NCBI GenBank assembly: GCA_016222925.1
Contig: JACRQB010000212.1
Location: forward strand, 1-18,624
DNA: 18,624 nt
Reading direction: 5' to 3'
Origin: Nitrospirota bacterium
Lineage (GTDB): Bacteria > Nitrospirota > Nitrospiria > Nitrospirales > Nitrospiraceae
Numbering within the stretch: the stretch's first letter is position 1; each line of letters begins with the position of its first letter. A program made the translations under genes and the position numbers. A model generated the notes under the pieces. The model searched no databases, had not been told where the DNA came from, and saw only the letters and a program-made list of their open reading frames with translations. This document shows, piece after piece, positions 7,915-16,960 of the stretch.

Positions 7915-10535
7915 AATGGTCCTACTCGTTTATACTTTCGTTCGATAATCCCCTGGATATCTTCGACCAAGCGAAGGCTTTTGAGGAGCGTTGGGATGTG
8001 CTCCTGCACGGTCAGGTTGAAGTGGATCGGAGGGGTATTGTGGAGGTCCATCCCCCCCGGAGGCTGTGCCTCGATCACTCCATCTTTCACAATGGCCCCA
8101 CCCGATGTGATGGTGACGGGAAGCGTCCCATTGAGGGTTCCGGTTCCTTGAAGCCCCTTGTGTTGTTCCACGTTAAGAATTTTCGCAAGATCAAGATTCC
8201 GCAGAGAAAACGTTGTGGTGACCGGTGGTGTGGCTAAGTCTACCACAGGACCCGGATTACTGATGATTCCTCCAAACAGTTCGCACTGGAAGTCTCTGAC
8301 CTCGACTAGCGGCAGCGTGTCCGCTAATTTCCACCGTATCTGGTAGGAGGCCACAAGGTTTGTCACGTCAACACCACTCTGCACTGCCGCAACGGCGATT
8401 GAGGCTGGTTGGGTCATGACAATTGATTCAAGCCCCTGGGTGTGTAACACCATCGTAGTGCTCAAACCCTTCACAATATAATCGGTGTAGTGGCCGGATA
8501 GTTTCTCGGCCACAATCTTCGCGGTTGCTGAGACGGTATTCATCATATTGATCCGGTCTCGGAAGCTGCTCGACCAGGAGGCATCGACAGTGGCCGTGAA
8601 TATTCCATCGATCAGATCGGATGAAGGAGGAAGCCCCATGATCATCTTGCTCAGCCGCTGGTCGGTGCCATTAAACGTCAGCGGGCCGATGACACCATGC
8701 ATCATTCCTTGCGCCGTCTGCAGCGGTTGCTCGATCCTAGCGGTCAGGAATCCTTCGTGCGCCGGGGTATCGACTCGCAGGTCGGCCTTGAGTCCGCTCT
8801 GATCTGCCGAGAATTTGACTATCCAATCACTTGTGGCAGGTCCCCAAGAACCAGACTCCGGCCTGACCCCCGCGACCGACAACGTTCCGTGTGTAGTCCA
8901 TGCGGCCCTGGTCGTTTCCGTTCCCTGGAGCCTCAAGATACCTCGCGTGATACGAATGTTCCGACCGCTTAGTTTCATGGTCGGAGTTCCAATCATCGAG
9001 ATCATCTCTCCCCCGCTGCATTTGACCGCTGTCAGGTCGCAGTCAACTGTCAGCGGCTCTGACAAATTTAGCGTGACGCTGGAAATAAGCGCGGGGCTCT
9101 GTCCGATCTGTTTCGCCGTCACTGAAGATGGAGGTAACAGTATGCCACGTAGGTGTGTCCGATCCAGCTTCACTGTCCCTTGAACTCTTCCTGTTGCCTC
9201 CCTCGCTGATAGGCTTTCGGTAATAGCCTTCGGGAGAATACCTTCCAGGTGATAGGCCCCTTCGGCCAATACCAACTCATAGCCAAGGCCCTCGGCACGG
9301 GTGGTTTCAAACTGCGCCACCAACGGTCCTGGGGTCCGACCGTAGGTCACATGCAATGGTCCTTGCGCCACTGTACGTATGGGCGTTTCCTTCCAATAGA
9401 GAGTCCCCTGCACAGGCTTGCTATTCTCAATCCGTACCAGCTGATCCCCATGAGGAAGGATCAATCGGACCGCTTCGGGAATAATGCGTGGTTGGGTATT
9501 AATCGTCGCGGTCAGCAAGACACCGGGGCTCATGGCCCACTCTGCCTGCGTGGCATTTCCTCCGAATCTCCCCTCGTAGGCGACGGCAATATCCTTTGCC
9601 ACGCCTTTCAGAGCCGGCAGCGTGACATTGACTCGCATAGTGCCGTCCAGATGTGTGTGTTCGTCTTCCCACAACGAGCTGAGTGCCGCCTCTGCGGCAG
9701 CATTCCCCGCCCAATCTATCGCTACCTCTCCCGTGACTTTTTCCAGTTCGGGACCGATCGGGACAAGGAGTGCAATGAATGGAGCCAGTTCTTGCACGTT
9801 GATCTCAAGGCGCCCATTGACCTGAATCTGTGAATTGTTCGGATGCGATTGCGACTGCCAGGAAACGATCGGCGCCGCTTGCGGTCGCTGCGATGCCAAG
9901 ATCACCGACCAGGTACTGGCAGAATGGCCGATTACGGCCAGGCCATAAGATGCGGTATCGCGTCCGCGAAAGACGAGGTGACCACCGACCTCTCGGCCGC
10001 TGTACGTCAGATTTCCGTCAATCGTCACTCTGCGCAGCGGACCCGTTGCCTGTTCACGAAAGATGGTGAGATGATCGAGTTGCAACTCGTCGAACGGGAA
10101 GATCGGAAGACTGCGTAAGAGATCTCCTGCCGTCAACAATTGCCATGGTGATTGCTCATCATCAGGCTGATCCGTATCTCGTCCATCTTTCGCGGTGGGT
10201 TCGGTGGACTGCACGTTCAGCACATGGATGGCCGCGTCTCTGAATAAGATGCGACTGACACGCCCTTGAAGCAGTTCGGCCAGATCATATCGTATTTCCG
10301 TATCTGTCAGCGAGACCATCAGTCGTTCTTCGCCCAAATCCTGTTGAAAGGAAACCACGGGAATGCGCATATGCGTCCAGCCTGGATAGCTGAGCTGGAG
10401 GATGACGTTGCTGTAGCCGTAGTCACGAAGCCTATTCGCTAAGAGATAGGATGCGCTCAGCGGCAACAGTAAATAGCAGCTAAAGAGCGCCACGAGTCCA
10501 AGGAGAACGACAATTTGGTATCGTTGGGCCAACAT
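7911..10535 (-). CDS. ydbH: YdbH family AsmA-like intermembrane phospholipid transport protein
   Basis: An 874-residue protein, nearly the size of E. coli YdbH. One N-terminal membrane anchor (about residues 8-32, QIVVLLGLVALFSCYLLLPL) is followed by a long periplasmic region rich in alternating beta strands. The C-terminal signature FSLRNLDLAKILNVEQHKGL is followed by GTGTLNGTLPVTI and PPGGMDLHNTPPIHFNLTV, the most recognisable YdbH part. Known role in E. coli: one of three redundant AsmA-like proteins (with TamB and YhdP) forming a hydrophobic groove that carries phospholipids from inner to outer membrane. It heads the ydbH-ynbE-ydbL operon and overlaps ynbE by 4 bases. The ribosome binding site at 10535 is weak. 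Confidence 0.92.
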   Translation of the reverse strand: MLAQRYQIVVLLGLVALFSCYLLLPLSASYLLANRLRDYGYSNVILQLSYPGWTHMRIPVVSFQQDLGEERLMVSLTDTEIRYDLAELLQGRVSRILFRDAAIHVLNVQSTEPTAKDGRDTDQPDDEQSPWQLLTAGDLLRSLPIFPFDELQLDHLTIFREQATGPLRRVTIDGNLTYSGREVGGHLVFRGRDTASYGLAVIGHSASTWSVILASQRPQAAPIVSWQSQSHPNNSQIQVNGRLEINVQELAPFIALLVPIGPELEKVTGEVAIDWAGNAAAEAALSSLWEDEHTHLDGTMRVNVTLPALKGVAKDIAVAYEGRFGGNATQAEWAMSPGVLLTATINTQPRIIPEAVRLILPHGDQLVRIENSKPVQGTLYWKETPIRTVAQGPLHVTYGRTPGPLVAQFETTRAEGLGYELVLAEGAYHLEGILPKAITESLSAREATGRVQGTVKLDRTHLRGILLPPSSVTAKQIGQSPALISSVTLNLSEPLTVDCDLTAVKCSGGEMISMIGTPTMKLSGRNIRITRGILRLQGTETTRAAWTTHGTLSVAGVRPESGSWGPATSDWIVKFSADQSGLKADLRVDTPAHEGFLTARIEQPLQTAQGMMHGVIGPLTFNGTDQRLSKMIMGLPPSSDLIDGIFTATVDASWSSSFRDRINMMNTVSATAKIVAEKLSGHYTDYIVKGLSTTMVLHTQGLESIVMTQPASIAVAAVQSGVDVTNLVASYQIRWKLADTLPLVEVRDFQCELFGGIISNPGPVVDLATPPVTTTFSLRNLDLAKILNVEQHKGLQGTGTLNGTLPVTITSGGAIVKDGVIEAQPPGGMDLHNTPPIHFNLTVQEHIPTLLKSLRLVEDIQGIIERKYKRVGPL

Positions 10536-10619
10536 CGTTTGCCTGATCCGCCTTAATTACTTGCAATGGTTGTCAAACAAATCCTCAAGCCCTGTCAAGA
10601 GATCCGAACGGCTCTGCCG

Positions 10620-10634
10620 TCGGACATGGTCCGA
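10620..10634. repeat. Short perfect inverted repeat upstream of ydbH
   Basis: TCGGAC (10620-10625) and GTCCGA (10629-10634) are perfect 6-bp arms around a 3-base centre, directly followed by the palindrome CCGATCGG (10631-10638). The site lies about 85-100 bases before the ydbH start, between it and the DUF3565 gene. It could be a weak terminator of the upstream gene or an operator for ydbH. There is no T tract. Confidence 0.25.
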
Positions 10635-10699
10635 TCGGATCCCTCTTGGAGCCGTGGACAGGGAGCGTTCATGACGGCGGAGACCGGACGGTGCAGAGC

Positions 10700-10915
10700 T
10701 TATCCTGAAGTCGGAAGAGATTCAGCCGCCGGTTCCTCGCACTTCTTACAGTTCAGATCGGTGCCCAGATGCTGCTCACGCCCTGCGACAGTGAGTACCC
10801 ACGGGCGATTGATGAAGGGGGGCTGATGCCGTACGTGCTGCCCATGACCACAGGCCAGATCAGCCACCCAATCGCCGTGTTCGTCCTGGTGATACCCAAT
10901 GATCGGCTGTTGCAT
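10700..10915 (-). CDS. DUF3565 family small protein
   Basis: A 71-residue protein with the family pattern: MQQPIIGYHQDEHGDWVADL at the start, then CGHGQHVRHQPPFINRPWVL, and LGTDLNCKKCEEP near the end. The C-G-H, H-x-x-H and C-K-K-C residues could bind a metal such as zinc, but that is inference. No signal peptide or membrane segment is present, so it is probably cytoplasmic. The family has no assigned function. The start is ATG 10915 without a strong ribosome binding site. It is not tightly linked to its neighbours (about 100 bases from the lipoprotein gene and 165 from ydbH). Confidence 0.88.
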   Translation of the reverse strand: MQQPIIGYHQDEHGDWVADLACGHGQHVRHQPPFINRPWVLTVAGREQHLGTDLNCKKCEEPAAESLPTSG

Positions 10916-11018
10916 AGTACAGCGATTCTCATCTTGCAGATGGAGGGCGGATAAAGATTAGAGCAGCGGACAAGTCACAGCATTTTCTCCGCAGCGGTCC
11001 GTTTGGTACAGCGCCAGG

Positions 11019-11474
11019 TTACCGTTTCTCGAATGGTAGTTCCAGCCGCTGGGCAGCGGGGAAATACCGCCAGTGCTTTGCTTCGTCCTGATCAAAGCTT
11101 CCGATAAATATGACGTCTCGATCGAGAGATCGAAATTCCGAGAGACTCGTGCGGCAGTTCTGTGAATCGATAACTCGTGCATCGTATTGCCCAACCACAT
11201 ACACCCTTCCCTTTGCTGCCTGATACACGTTCCGTCGACCGGCATACCCGGTATCGGGAAATAATTCGGTAGAGGAAGAACAACCGCTCATACTATTCAC
11301 GTGCATGGTGATATTAAATCGCTGCAGGAATGGGTCCGTCGCCATTCTTGCGATGGTCAGTCGAAGTCCTGCTGCCGAGATCTCAGCCGAAGCCGGCTCG
11401 GGAGTGTTGCTGTTGCACCCGATGCAGAGGAGCATCACGCCTCCGAAGACGGCAGACCATGAACGCGTACTCAC
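11019..11474 (-). CDS. Putative small lipoprotein of unknown function
   Basis: A 151-residue frame begins at GTG 11474, overlapping the stop of the GlcG-like gene as GTGA, which suggests translational coupling. The N-terminus looks like a lipoprotein signal: a short positive start, hydrophobic core SAVFGGVMLLCIG, then Cys20. The residue at -3 is itself a Cys, so the lipobox is atypical. The mature part includes an SGCSSSTELFPDTGYAGRR segment and two further separated cysteines that could form a disulfide. I recognise no domain. Its coupling to the GlcG-like gene suggests the two products work together in the periplasm. Confidence 0.72.
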   Translation of the reverse strand: MSTRSWSAVFGGVMLLCIGCNSNTPEPASAEISAAGLRLTIARMATDPFLQRFNITMHVNSMSGCSSSTELFPDTGYAGRRNVYQAAKGRVYVVGQYDARVIDSQNCRTSLSEFRSLDRDVIFIGSFDQDEAKHWRYFPAAQRLELPFEKR

Positions 11475-12019
11475 TTGGGTGCACGAACTTTTGGGGCTGC
11501 GCCAATGGCGTCAAGCCCCTCCTGAGCGCAGGTATCATCCAGATGGGCACCCGGTGCTCCACCGACACCGATCCCCCCGATCACTTCTCCGCTGATCTCG
11601 ATGGGCAATCCTCCCCCCAGGATCAGAATCTCGTCGTTCATGTCCCGAAGGGCCTGCAGCGTAGGGACTTTCATGATGAGATCGGCTAACTCGCTGGTCG
11701 GGCGGCGCAGACTGGCTGCCGTGTAGGCTTTCTTCCGGCTACTATCGACCGTATGTGGCCCGGCACCGTCTGCACGTCCCATCGCACGCAGGACGCCAGC
11801 TCGATCAACTACGGACACGCTCACTCGATAGCCGTCTTTCTTGCAGGCGTCCAATGCCGCTTGAATTGCCTTAGTCGCTGTCCCAAGCGGTAAAACTGAT
11901 TCTGTTGGAAGCTCGTCTGCAGACGTTGACTGTGGCGCGGGGAGCCCTGCGAGAGAGAGGACTATCGTTGCAGCAACGACGAGGCGACTGATTGGTTCCT
12001 GCACGAACGGAGGCATCAT
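11471..12019 (-). CDS. Exported GlcG/HbpS-type (haem-degrading domain) protein
   Basis: From ATG 12019 the protein has 182 residues, with a signal peptide (VVAATIVLSLAGLPAPQSTSA) followed by one GlcG/HbpS domain. Family features are the A-x-x-A-C-K-K-D-GY-VSVSVVDRAG opening, the GAGPHTVDSSRKKAYTAAS segment, and the glycine-rich end LGGGLPIEISGEVIGGIGVG followed by the typical D..CA..GLDAI. Members of this family (HbpS of Streptomyces, GlcG of proteobacteria) are haem-binding or of unknown function, so binding of haem here is only a possibility. The frame is open to a GTG at 12046; the ATG pair 12019/12016 fits the signal peptide better. It is followed directly by the coupled lipoprotein. Confidence 0.87.
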   Translation of the reverse strand: MMPPFVQEPISRLVVAATIVLSLAGLPAPQSTSADELPTESVLPLGTATKAIQAALDACKKDGYRVSVSVVDRAGVLRAMGRADGAGPHTVDSSRKKAYTAASLRRPTSELADLIMKVPTLQALRDMNDEILILGGGLPIEISGEVIGGIGVGGAPGAHLDDTCAQEGLDAIGAAPKVRAPK

Positions 12020-12093
12020 AGTCTCACCCACCCTTTCCTCTACCACGCACTCAGACTACGGATGCCCAAGGACGCTGTCAAGAGATCCAGCAG

Positions 12094-14133
12094 CTAGTTG
12101 GTGGGGTGCAGTGAGGGGTGTTCCTGAGAGACTGCCCGGTTCAGTCCAGTTGATCGAAGCTTGGGATTCGTCATCGGTAGCCCCAACTCTTCGACCATGG
12201 CACGTAGCGGTTCAGCGATCGACCAGGCCTGCGCCGGACAGCCTCGTGGATGGTGTGGAAACTCCCCGTCGAAAATTTCCGATACGTGCCCGAGACAGGC
12301 TTCTTGTAAATGGGCCTCTAGTCCGTTGAGGAATGATCGTGCCTCAGTCCTTGTTTCGGCCGTATCTCCGAACGTTTTCACCCAGGCCGTCACAAAAGGA
12401 CCCAAGAGGAACGGCCAGACAGTTCCCTGGTGATAGGCGCTATCTCTTTCCATAGGGCCACCCTCGTACCGTGAGCGATACCGACTGTCCTGTGGTGACA
12501 ACGTTCTCAGCCCCACCGGCGTGAGGAGATGGTCTTTGATCGTGCGGAGCACCTCCTTGGCCTGCTCCTTCGTCAGCAGATCATCACAGAGGGAGATGGC
12601 ATACACTTGATTAGGACGGATTGATGGATCGTCTCCCTCAGGCCCATCGATCGTGTCGTACAAGTACATTCCGTCTTTGTACCAGAATTTTTTCCGAAAG
12701 GACTCCACCGCTCGTATCCGATTGTTCAGACAGTCAAGGGCATAGGCTGATTCGCCAAATTCAGCAGCCAGACGTGCGCCGACGTCCAGCGCTCTCATCC
12801 ATAGGGCCTGAATTTCTACCGGCTTTCCGTACCGAGGTGTAACAACCCAGTCCCCGATTTTTGAATCCATCCATGTCAGTTGAACGCCGGGCGTTCCACC
12901 AGCGATGAGCCCATCCCTATCCATATGAATGTTGTATCGAGTGCCTCGACGGTAGCCATCGAGAATCTGTTTGACCGCAGGCCATGCGACGGATCGGATG
13001 CTCGTCCTATTCTGGGTGTACGCAAAATACCGGTCGACGGCATAGACGAACCAGAGTGATGCATCAATCGTGTTGTATTCCGGCCCCTCATCACTGTCAG
13101 GAAAACGATTGGGCACCATCCCTTCAGAAGCATGAGCGGCGAATGACTCGATGATGTGTCGGGCAACGTCATGCCGTCCCGTGACAAGGCACAACCCTGG
13201 AAGTGAGATGAAGGTGTCTCGCCCCCAATCCGTAAACCAGGGATACCCGGCGATGACCGTCTGCTTCGTGTCTCGCACCGCGAGAAATGTTTCTGCCGCC
13301 TGCCTGAATCCCTCGGCCAACGGATCGGCACTTGGCGCAGAGGTTCGCAATCGTGCGCGTCGCAAGCGTTCGCGAGAGATGAGCCGAGTGATGTCGGGGC
13401 TATCGGTCGTGTTGCTGGTAAATGTGACTGTGTGGGGTTTCCCAGGTTTCAGCTCAAATGTGAACTCGCCTGGTGACCACCAGTCTTCCTCATAATCAAG
13501 CCCTCGTTGCTGCTCCACAGGAAACTGCACGTGCCGATACCAATCTGGTTGATGACGATATGTACCCGAGTGGAAAGCTCGGACAGCCGACAGGCCGTCA
13601 TAGGGAGACCAGGTTACGCAGTGTTGGCCAATCGTGGCCGACGTCGAAAGGCTTCCGTTCTCGTGATGCAGGCCGTGATACTCACGTTCCGTCAGCATCG
13701 GTCGCACTTTCAGCACGACAGGGGCACTCTTTGTGCCCATCAACTTCCATCGAATAATGACAAGGTCGCGTCCACGGACACAGAGGGTTTCACGTTGAAT
13801 GAGTGTGCCACTACAAGCAAACGTCCATGTCGGCCAGGGGACCGATGAGAATGAGGTGCAGTGCCTGTATCCGTTGGGATGGAGTGCTCCTGGGTATAGG
13901 TTGGTGGAGAGAGAAAACTCCTCGTTACCGATGTGAGCCCATTCTTCGACATGATTGACCAGTACGTACCGATCGGTTGGTGGTCGGCGCGCCGTTAATA
14001 ACAGCGCATGGTACCGGCGGGTATTGGCGCCGGCAACGGTCCCCGAGGCAAACCCGCCGCGACCGTTTGTCTCCAACCATTCAAAGCTCAGTGCGCGATC
14101 GAGATTTTGACAATCTGCTTTCTCAACTCTCAT
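12094..14133 (-). CDS. Glycogen debranching enzyme (amylo-alpha-1,6-glucosidase family, GH133-like)
   Basis: A 679-residue protein from ATG 14133. The N-terminal GDE_N-type domain has EWLETNGRGGFASGTVAGAN (about 18-37) and RRYHALLL. The C-terminal (alpha/alpha)6-barrel catalytic domain begins near residue 275 and carries the family signature AGYPWFTDWGRDTFISLPGL (about 295-314), then EGMVPNRFPD, YNTIDASLWFVYAVDRY and HQGTVWPFLLGPFV. Bacterial and archaeal members hydrolyse alpha-1,6 branch points in glycogen in the cytoplasm. No signal peptide is present. A GTG 12 bases upstream (14145) is an alternative start; GGAG lies just before the ATG. It follows the GH63-like gene after 85 bases in the same direction, suggesting joint use of a storage glucan. 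Confidence 0.93.
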   Translation of the reverse strand: MRVEKADCQNLDRALSFEWLETNGRGGFASGTVAGANTRRYHALLLTARRPPTDRYVLVNHVEEWAHIGNEEFSLSTNLYPGALHPNGYRHCTSFSSVPWPTWTFACSGTLIQRETLCVRGRDLVIIRWKLMGTKSAPVVLKVRPMLTEREYHGLHHENGSLSTSATIGQHCVTWSPYDGLSAVRAFHSGTYRHQPDWYRHVQFPVEQQRGLDYEEDWWSPGEFTFELKPGKPHTVTFTSNTTDSPDITRLISRERLRRARLRTSAPSADPLAEGFRQAAETFLAVRDTKQTVIAGYPWFTDWGRDTFISLPGLCLVTGRHDVARHIIESFAAHASEGMVPNRFPDSDEGPEYNTIDASLWFVYAVDRYFAYTQNRTSIRSVAWPAVKQILDGYRRGTRYNIHMDRDGLIAGGTPGVQLTWMDSKIGDWVVTPRYGKPVEIQALWMRALDVGARLAAEFGESAYALDCLNNRIRAVESFRKKFWYKDGMYLYDTIDGPEGDDPSIRPNQVYAISLCDDLLTKEQAKEVLRTIKDHLLTPVGLRTLSPQDSRYRSRYEGGPMERDSAYHQGTVWPFLLGPFVTAWVKTFGDTAETRTEARSFLNGLEAHLQEACLGHVSEIFDGEFPHHPRGCPAQAWSIAEPLRAMVEELGLPMTNPKLRSTGLNRAVSQEHPSLHPTN

Positions 14134-14184
14134 CCTCTCCACCACTACAGACGGCGGGGATTGCGTGATTTCCTATTGCGTGCG

Positions 14185-14196
14185 TTGCGCGCGCAA
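14185..14196. repeat. Perfect 12-bp palindrome between the two glycosidase genes
   Basis: TTGCGCGCGCAA is a perfect palindrome in the 85-base gap between the GH63-like stop (14219) and the debranching enzyme start (14133). A second palindrome, CACCGGTG, lies at 14203-14210. It could be an operator for the debranching gene; without other copies this is weak. Confidence 0.25.
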
Positions 14197-14218
14197 GGAC
14201 ACCACCGGTGTGCGCCGT

Positions 14219-16900
14219 CTACTCGCCGGATTGCTGGATTAGCTTTGCCACCAGTCCCGTCCATCCCGTCTGGTGGCTGGCCCCGACACCGGCGCCGTTG
14301 TCGCCATGGAAATATTCATAGAAGAGAATCGTATCGCGCCAGAATGGATCGTCCTGGAATTTCTTGGCACCTCCATAGACTGGACGTCGGCCAGTCTTGT
14401 CACGAAGGAAAATGTGCGTCAACCGTCGTGAAATCTCAGAGGCAACCTCATTCAAGGAAGCAAAGTGACCAGATCGGACCGGGCACTCGACTTTGTACTC
14501 GTCACCCAGAAAGTAATGAAACTTCTGGAGCGATTCAATCAGCAGATAGTTGACTGGGAACCAGATCGGACCCCGCCAGTTCGAATTGCCGCCGAAAAGC
14601 CCCGTGCTCGATTCAGCGGGTTCATAGTCCACCCGATAGTCGTTGCCCATGATGGACAGCACATAGGGATGATCCTTGTGGTAGCGTGAGAGCGCCCGGA
14701 TGCCATAAGGGGAGAGAAATTCTTCTTCGTCGAGCATGTATCGCAACACCGACTTGAGCCTCGTGGGATTGACTAAGGACAAAAACCTCCGCACCTCTCC
14801 ATCTTGTGAATGGGTCTCGACATGGGCGCTGAAATCAGGCCTGTTTTCAATGAACCACTGCATGCGATGCTTAAACCGAGGAAGTCTGTCGATCAACTCT
14901 GAGTCCAACGTCTCGACGGCAAAGAGCGGGATCAGCCCGACGAGTGACCGGACCTTGAGCGGACAGGTATGACCGTCCGGAAGGTGCAGCACGTCGTAGA
15001 AAAACCCATCTTCTCGGTTCCATAGCTCGATTTTTTCGCCGCCGATGTTGTTCATGGCTCGGCAGATGTACACGAAGTGCTCGAAGAACTTGCTGGCTAC
15101 GTCTTCGTACGCTCGATTATCGCGCGCGAGCTCCAGTGCAATGGAGAGCATATTGAGGCAGTACATTCCCATCCAACTGGTCGCATCCGATTGCTCGATG
15201 TGACCGCCGGTTGGCAAAGGTGCGCTTCGATCGAAGACCCCAATATTATCGAGTCCGAGAAAGCCCCCTTGAAAGATGTTTTTCCCTTCTGCATCTTTTC
15301 GATTGACCCACCAGGTGAAGTTCAGCAACAGCTTATGGAACACTCGTTCGAGAAAGACGCGATCACCGATGCCTTTCCGCTTCTTCTCAATCTTATACAC
15401 ACGCCATGCAGCCCAGGCATGAACCGGAGGGTTGACGTCTCCAAACGCCCACTCATACGCCGGAATCTGACCATTCGGGTGCATGTACCATTCCCTGAGC
15501 ATCAGGATGAGCTGTTCTTTGGCGAAGGTTGAATCGACCAGGGCCAGGGGGATGCAATGGAATGCCAAATCCCAAGCCGCATACCACGGATATTCCCATT
15601 TGTCAGGCATTGAGATCACGTCAGCATTGTAGAGATGGATCCAGTCGGAGTTCCGCCCATGGAGCCGCTCCTGAGGAGGATCCGGCATTCCCGGATCACC
15701 GACCAGCCAACGTCTTAGGTCATAGTGGTAGAATTGTTTACTCCATAGTAATCCGGCGAATGCTTGCCGCTGCACCCGCCGCGCATCTTCTGAAAGATCA
15801 GGTGGAGCCAGTTCGTCATAAAACTCGTTGGCTTCTCGGATCCGCTGCGTAAAGAGGCCGTCACACGTCGATGCTTCGAAACCTTCGGCGTTGTCCTTAT
15901 CGGTCAGGCGAAGACGAATGATCTCCGATGCTCCGGGTGGCAAGGTCAGTACATAGTGCGCAGCGGCTTTTGACCCGAACTGCTCAGGGTTCACCGCATC
16001 CTTTTGACCATGAACCACGTAGTCATGAAAACTGTCTTTCACATAGGTAGAGCCTTCTTGATCGCCGTACAATCGTCGAGTATTCGTTTCATTCTCAGTG
16101 AAGAGTAATGGAGGCTTCCCTTCACACCACAGGCGACGTTGACCGTAATACTCATGATCGAACTCAATGACATTCATCCCTTGGGCAGGCTTCCCTGCAC
16201 GCATTCTCGGCCGGCGGGCATCGAGTCCCCACGACCACGTATTCCTGAACCAGAGAGTGGGTAACAACGTCAACTCAGCGCAATCTGGCCCGCGATTCGT
16301 CACGTGAATGCGAACGAACAGATCCTCCGGCGTCGCCTTTGCGTACTCCACGATGACATCAAAGTAGCGATTTTCATGGAAGGCACCCGTGTCGATCAGT
16401 TCATATTCCACATCTCCGCGTCGGCGCCGGCGATTTTCCTCAATCAGTCCGGCATAAGGAAATTCAGCCTGCGGATACTTATACAGATACTTCATGTATG
16501 AATGAGTCGGCGTTGAGTCTAAATAGAAATAATATTCCTTTACATCTTCCCCATGATTCCCTTCGTTACCCGTCACACCGAATACTCGCTCCTTCAGAAT
16601 GGGATCACGCCCATTCCAAAGCGCGATGGCAAAACAGATGTATTGGTGACGATCTGAAATCCCGCCAAGCCCGTCTTCGTTCCACCGGTAGGCGCGCGAG
16701 CGGGCATGATCATGAGGAAAGGCTTCCCAAGCCGTTCCATGGGGGCTGTAGTCCTCACGCACTGTTCCCCAGGCGCGTTCACTCAGGTAGGGCCCCCATC
16801 GTTTCCAATGCTGCCTCCTGGCGGCATCTTCTTCGAGACGCTGCTGCTCGGCAAGCCGGGAAACCTCAGTGCGGGAAGATGTCCGAGCCGTTTTCGCCAC
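14219..16900 (-). CDS. GH63/MGH1-like glycoside hydrolase (glucosidase)
   Basis: An 893-residue cytoplasmic protein. The N-terminal beta-rich region (about 30-350) includes RAYRWNEDGLGGISDRHQYI and DVIVEYAKATPEDLFVRI. The (alpha/alpha)6 barrel follows, with WEYPWYAAWDLAFHCIPLAL (Asp444 in YAAWD is a candidate general acid), then GGFLGLDNIGVFDRS, SSTGLFGGNSNWRGPIWFPV and a terminal FHGDNGAGVGASHQTGWTGL. The layout resembles the GH63 family (glucosidase I, E. coli YgjK), whose bacterial members are alpha-glucosidases or mannosylglycerate hydrolases. Exact substrate unknown, probably an alpha-glucan or alpha-glucoside given the debranching enzyme next to it. The start is GTG 16900 with no clear ribosome binding site, so the exact start is uncertain. 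Confidence 0.88.
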   Translation of the reverse strand: MAKTARTSSRTEVSRLAEQQRLEEDAARRQHWKRWGPYLSERAWGTVREDYSPHGTAWEAFPHDHARSRAYRWNEDGLGGISDRHQYICFAIALWNGRDPILKERVFGVTGNEGNHGEDVKEYYFYLDSTPTHSYMKYLYKYPQAEFPYAGLIEENRRRRRGDVEYELIDTGAFHENRYFDVIVEYAKATPEDLFVRIHVTNRGPDCAELTLLPTLWFRNTWSWGLDARRPRMRAGKPAQGMNVIEFDHEYYGQRRLWCEGKPPLLFTENETNTRRLYGDQEGSTYVKDSFHDYVVHGQKDAVNPEQFGSKAAAHYVLTLPPGASEIIRLRLTDKDNAEGFEASTCDGLFTQRIREANEFYDELAPPDLSEDARRVQRQAFAGLLWSKQFYHYDLRRWLVGDPGMPDPPQERLHGRNSDWIHLYNADVISMPDKWEYPWYAAWDLAFHCIPLALVDSTFAKEQLILMLREWYMHPNGQIPAYEWAFGDVNPPVHAWAAWRVYKIEKKRKGIGDRVFLERVFHKLLLNFTWWVNRKDAEGKNIFQGGFLGLDNIGVFDRSAPLPTGGHIEQSDATSWMGMYCLNMLSIALELARDNRAYEDVASKFFEHFVYICRAMNNIGGEKIELWNREDGFFYDVLHLPDGHTCPLKVRSLVGLIPLFAVETLDSELIDRLPRFKHRMQWFIENRPDFSAHVETHSQDGEVRRFLSLVNPTRLKSVLRYMLDEEEFLSPYGIRALSRYHKDHPYVLSIMGNDYRVDYEPAESSTGLFGGNSNWRGPIWFPVNYLLIESLQKFHYFLGDEYKVECPVRSGHFASLNEVASEISRRLTHIFLRDKTGRRPVYGGAKKFQDDPFWRDTILFYEYFHGDNGAGVGASHQTGWTGLVAKLIQQSGE

Positions 16901-16960
16901 AACATTATGGGTTGTGGGAATGTGACTGGAAGAACGGGATAGGCCAAACAGACCAGGCGG

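Noticed and set aside
9249..9833. 194-residue open frame on plus strand
   Set aside because: It is antisense to the well-supported ydbH gene, has no ribosome binding site, and its composition looks like a shadow frame.
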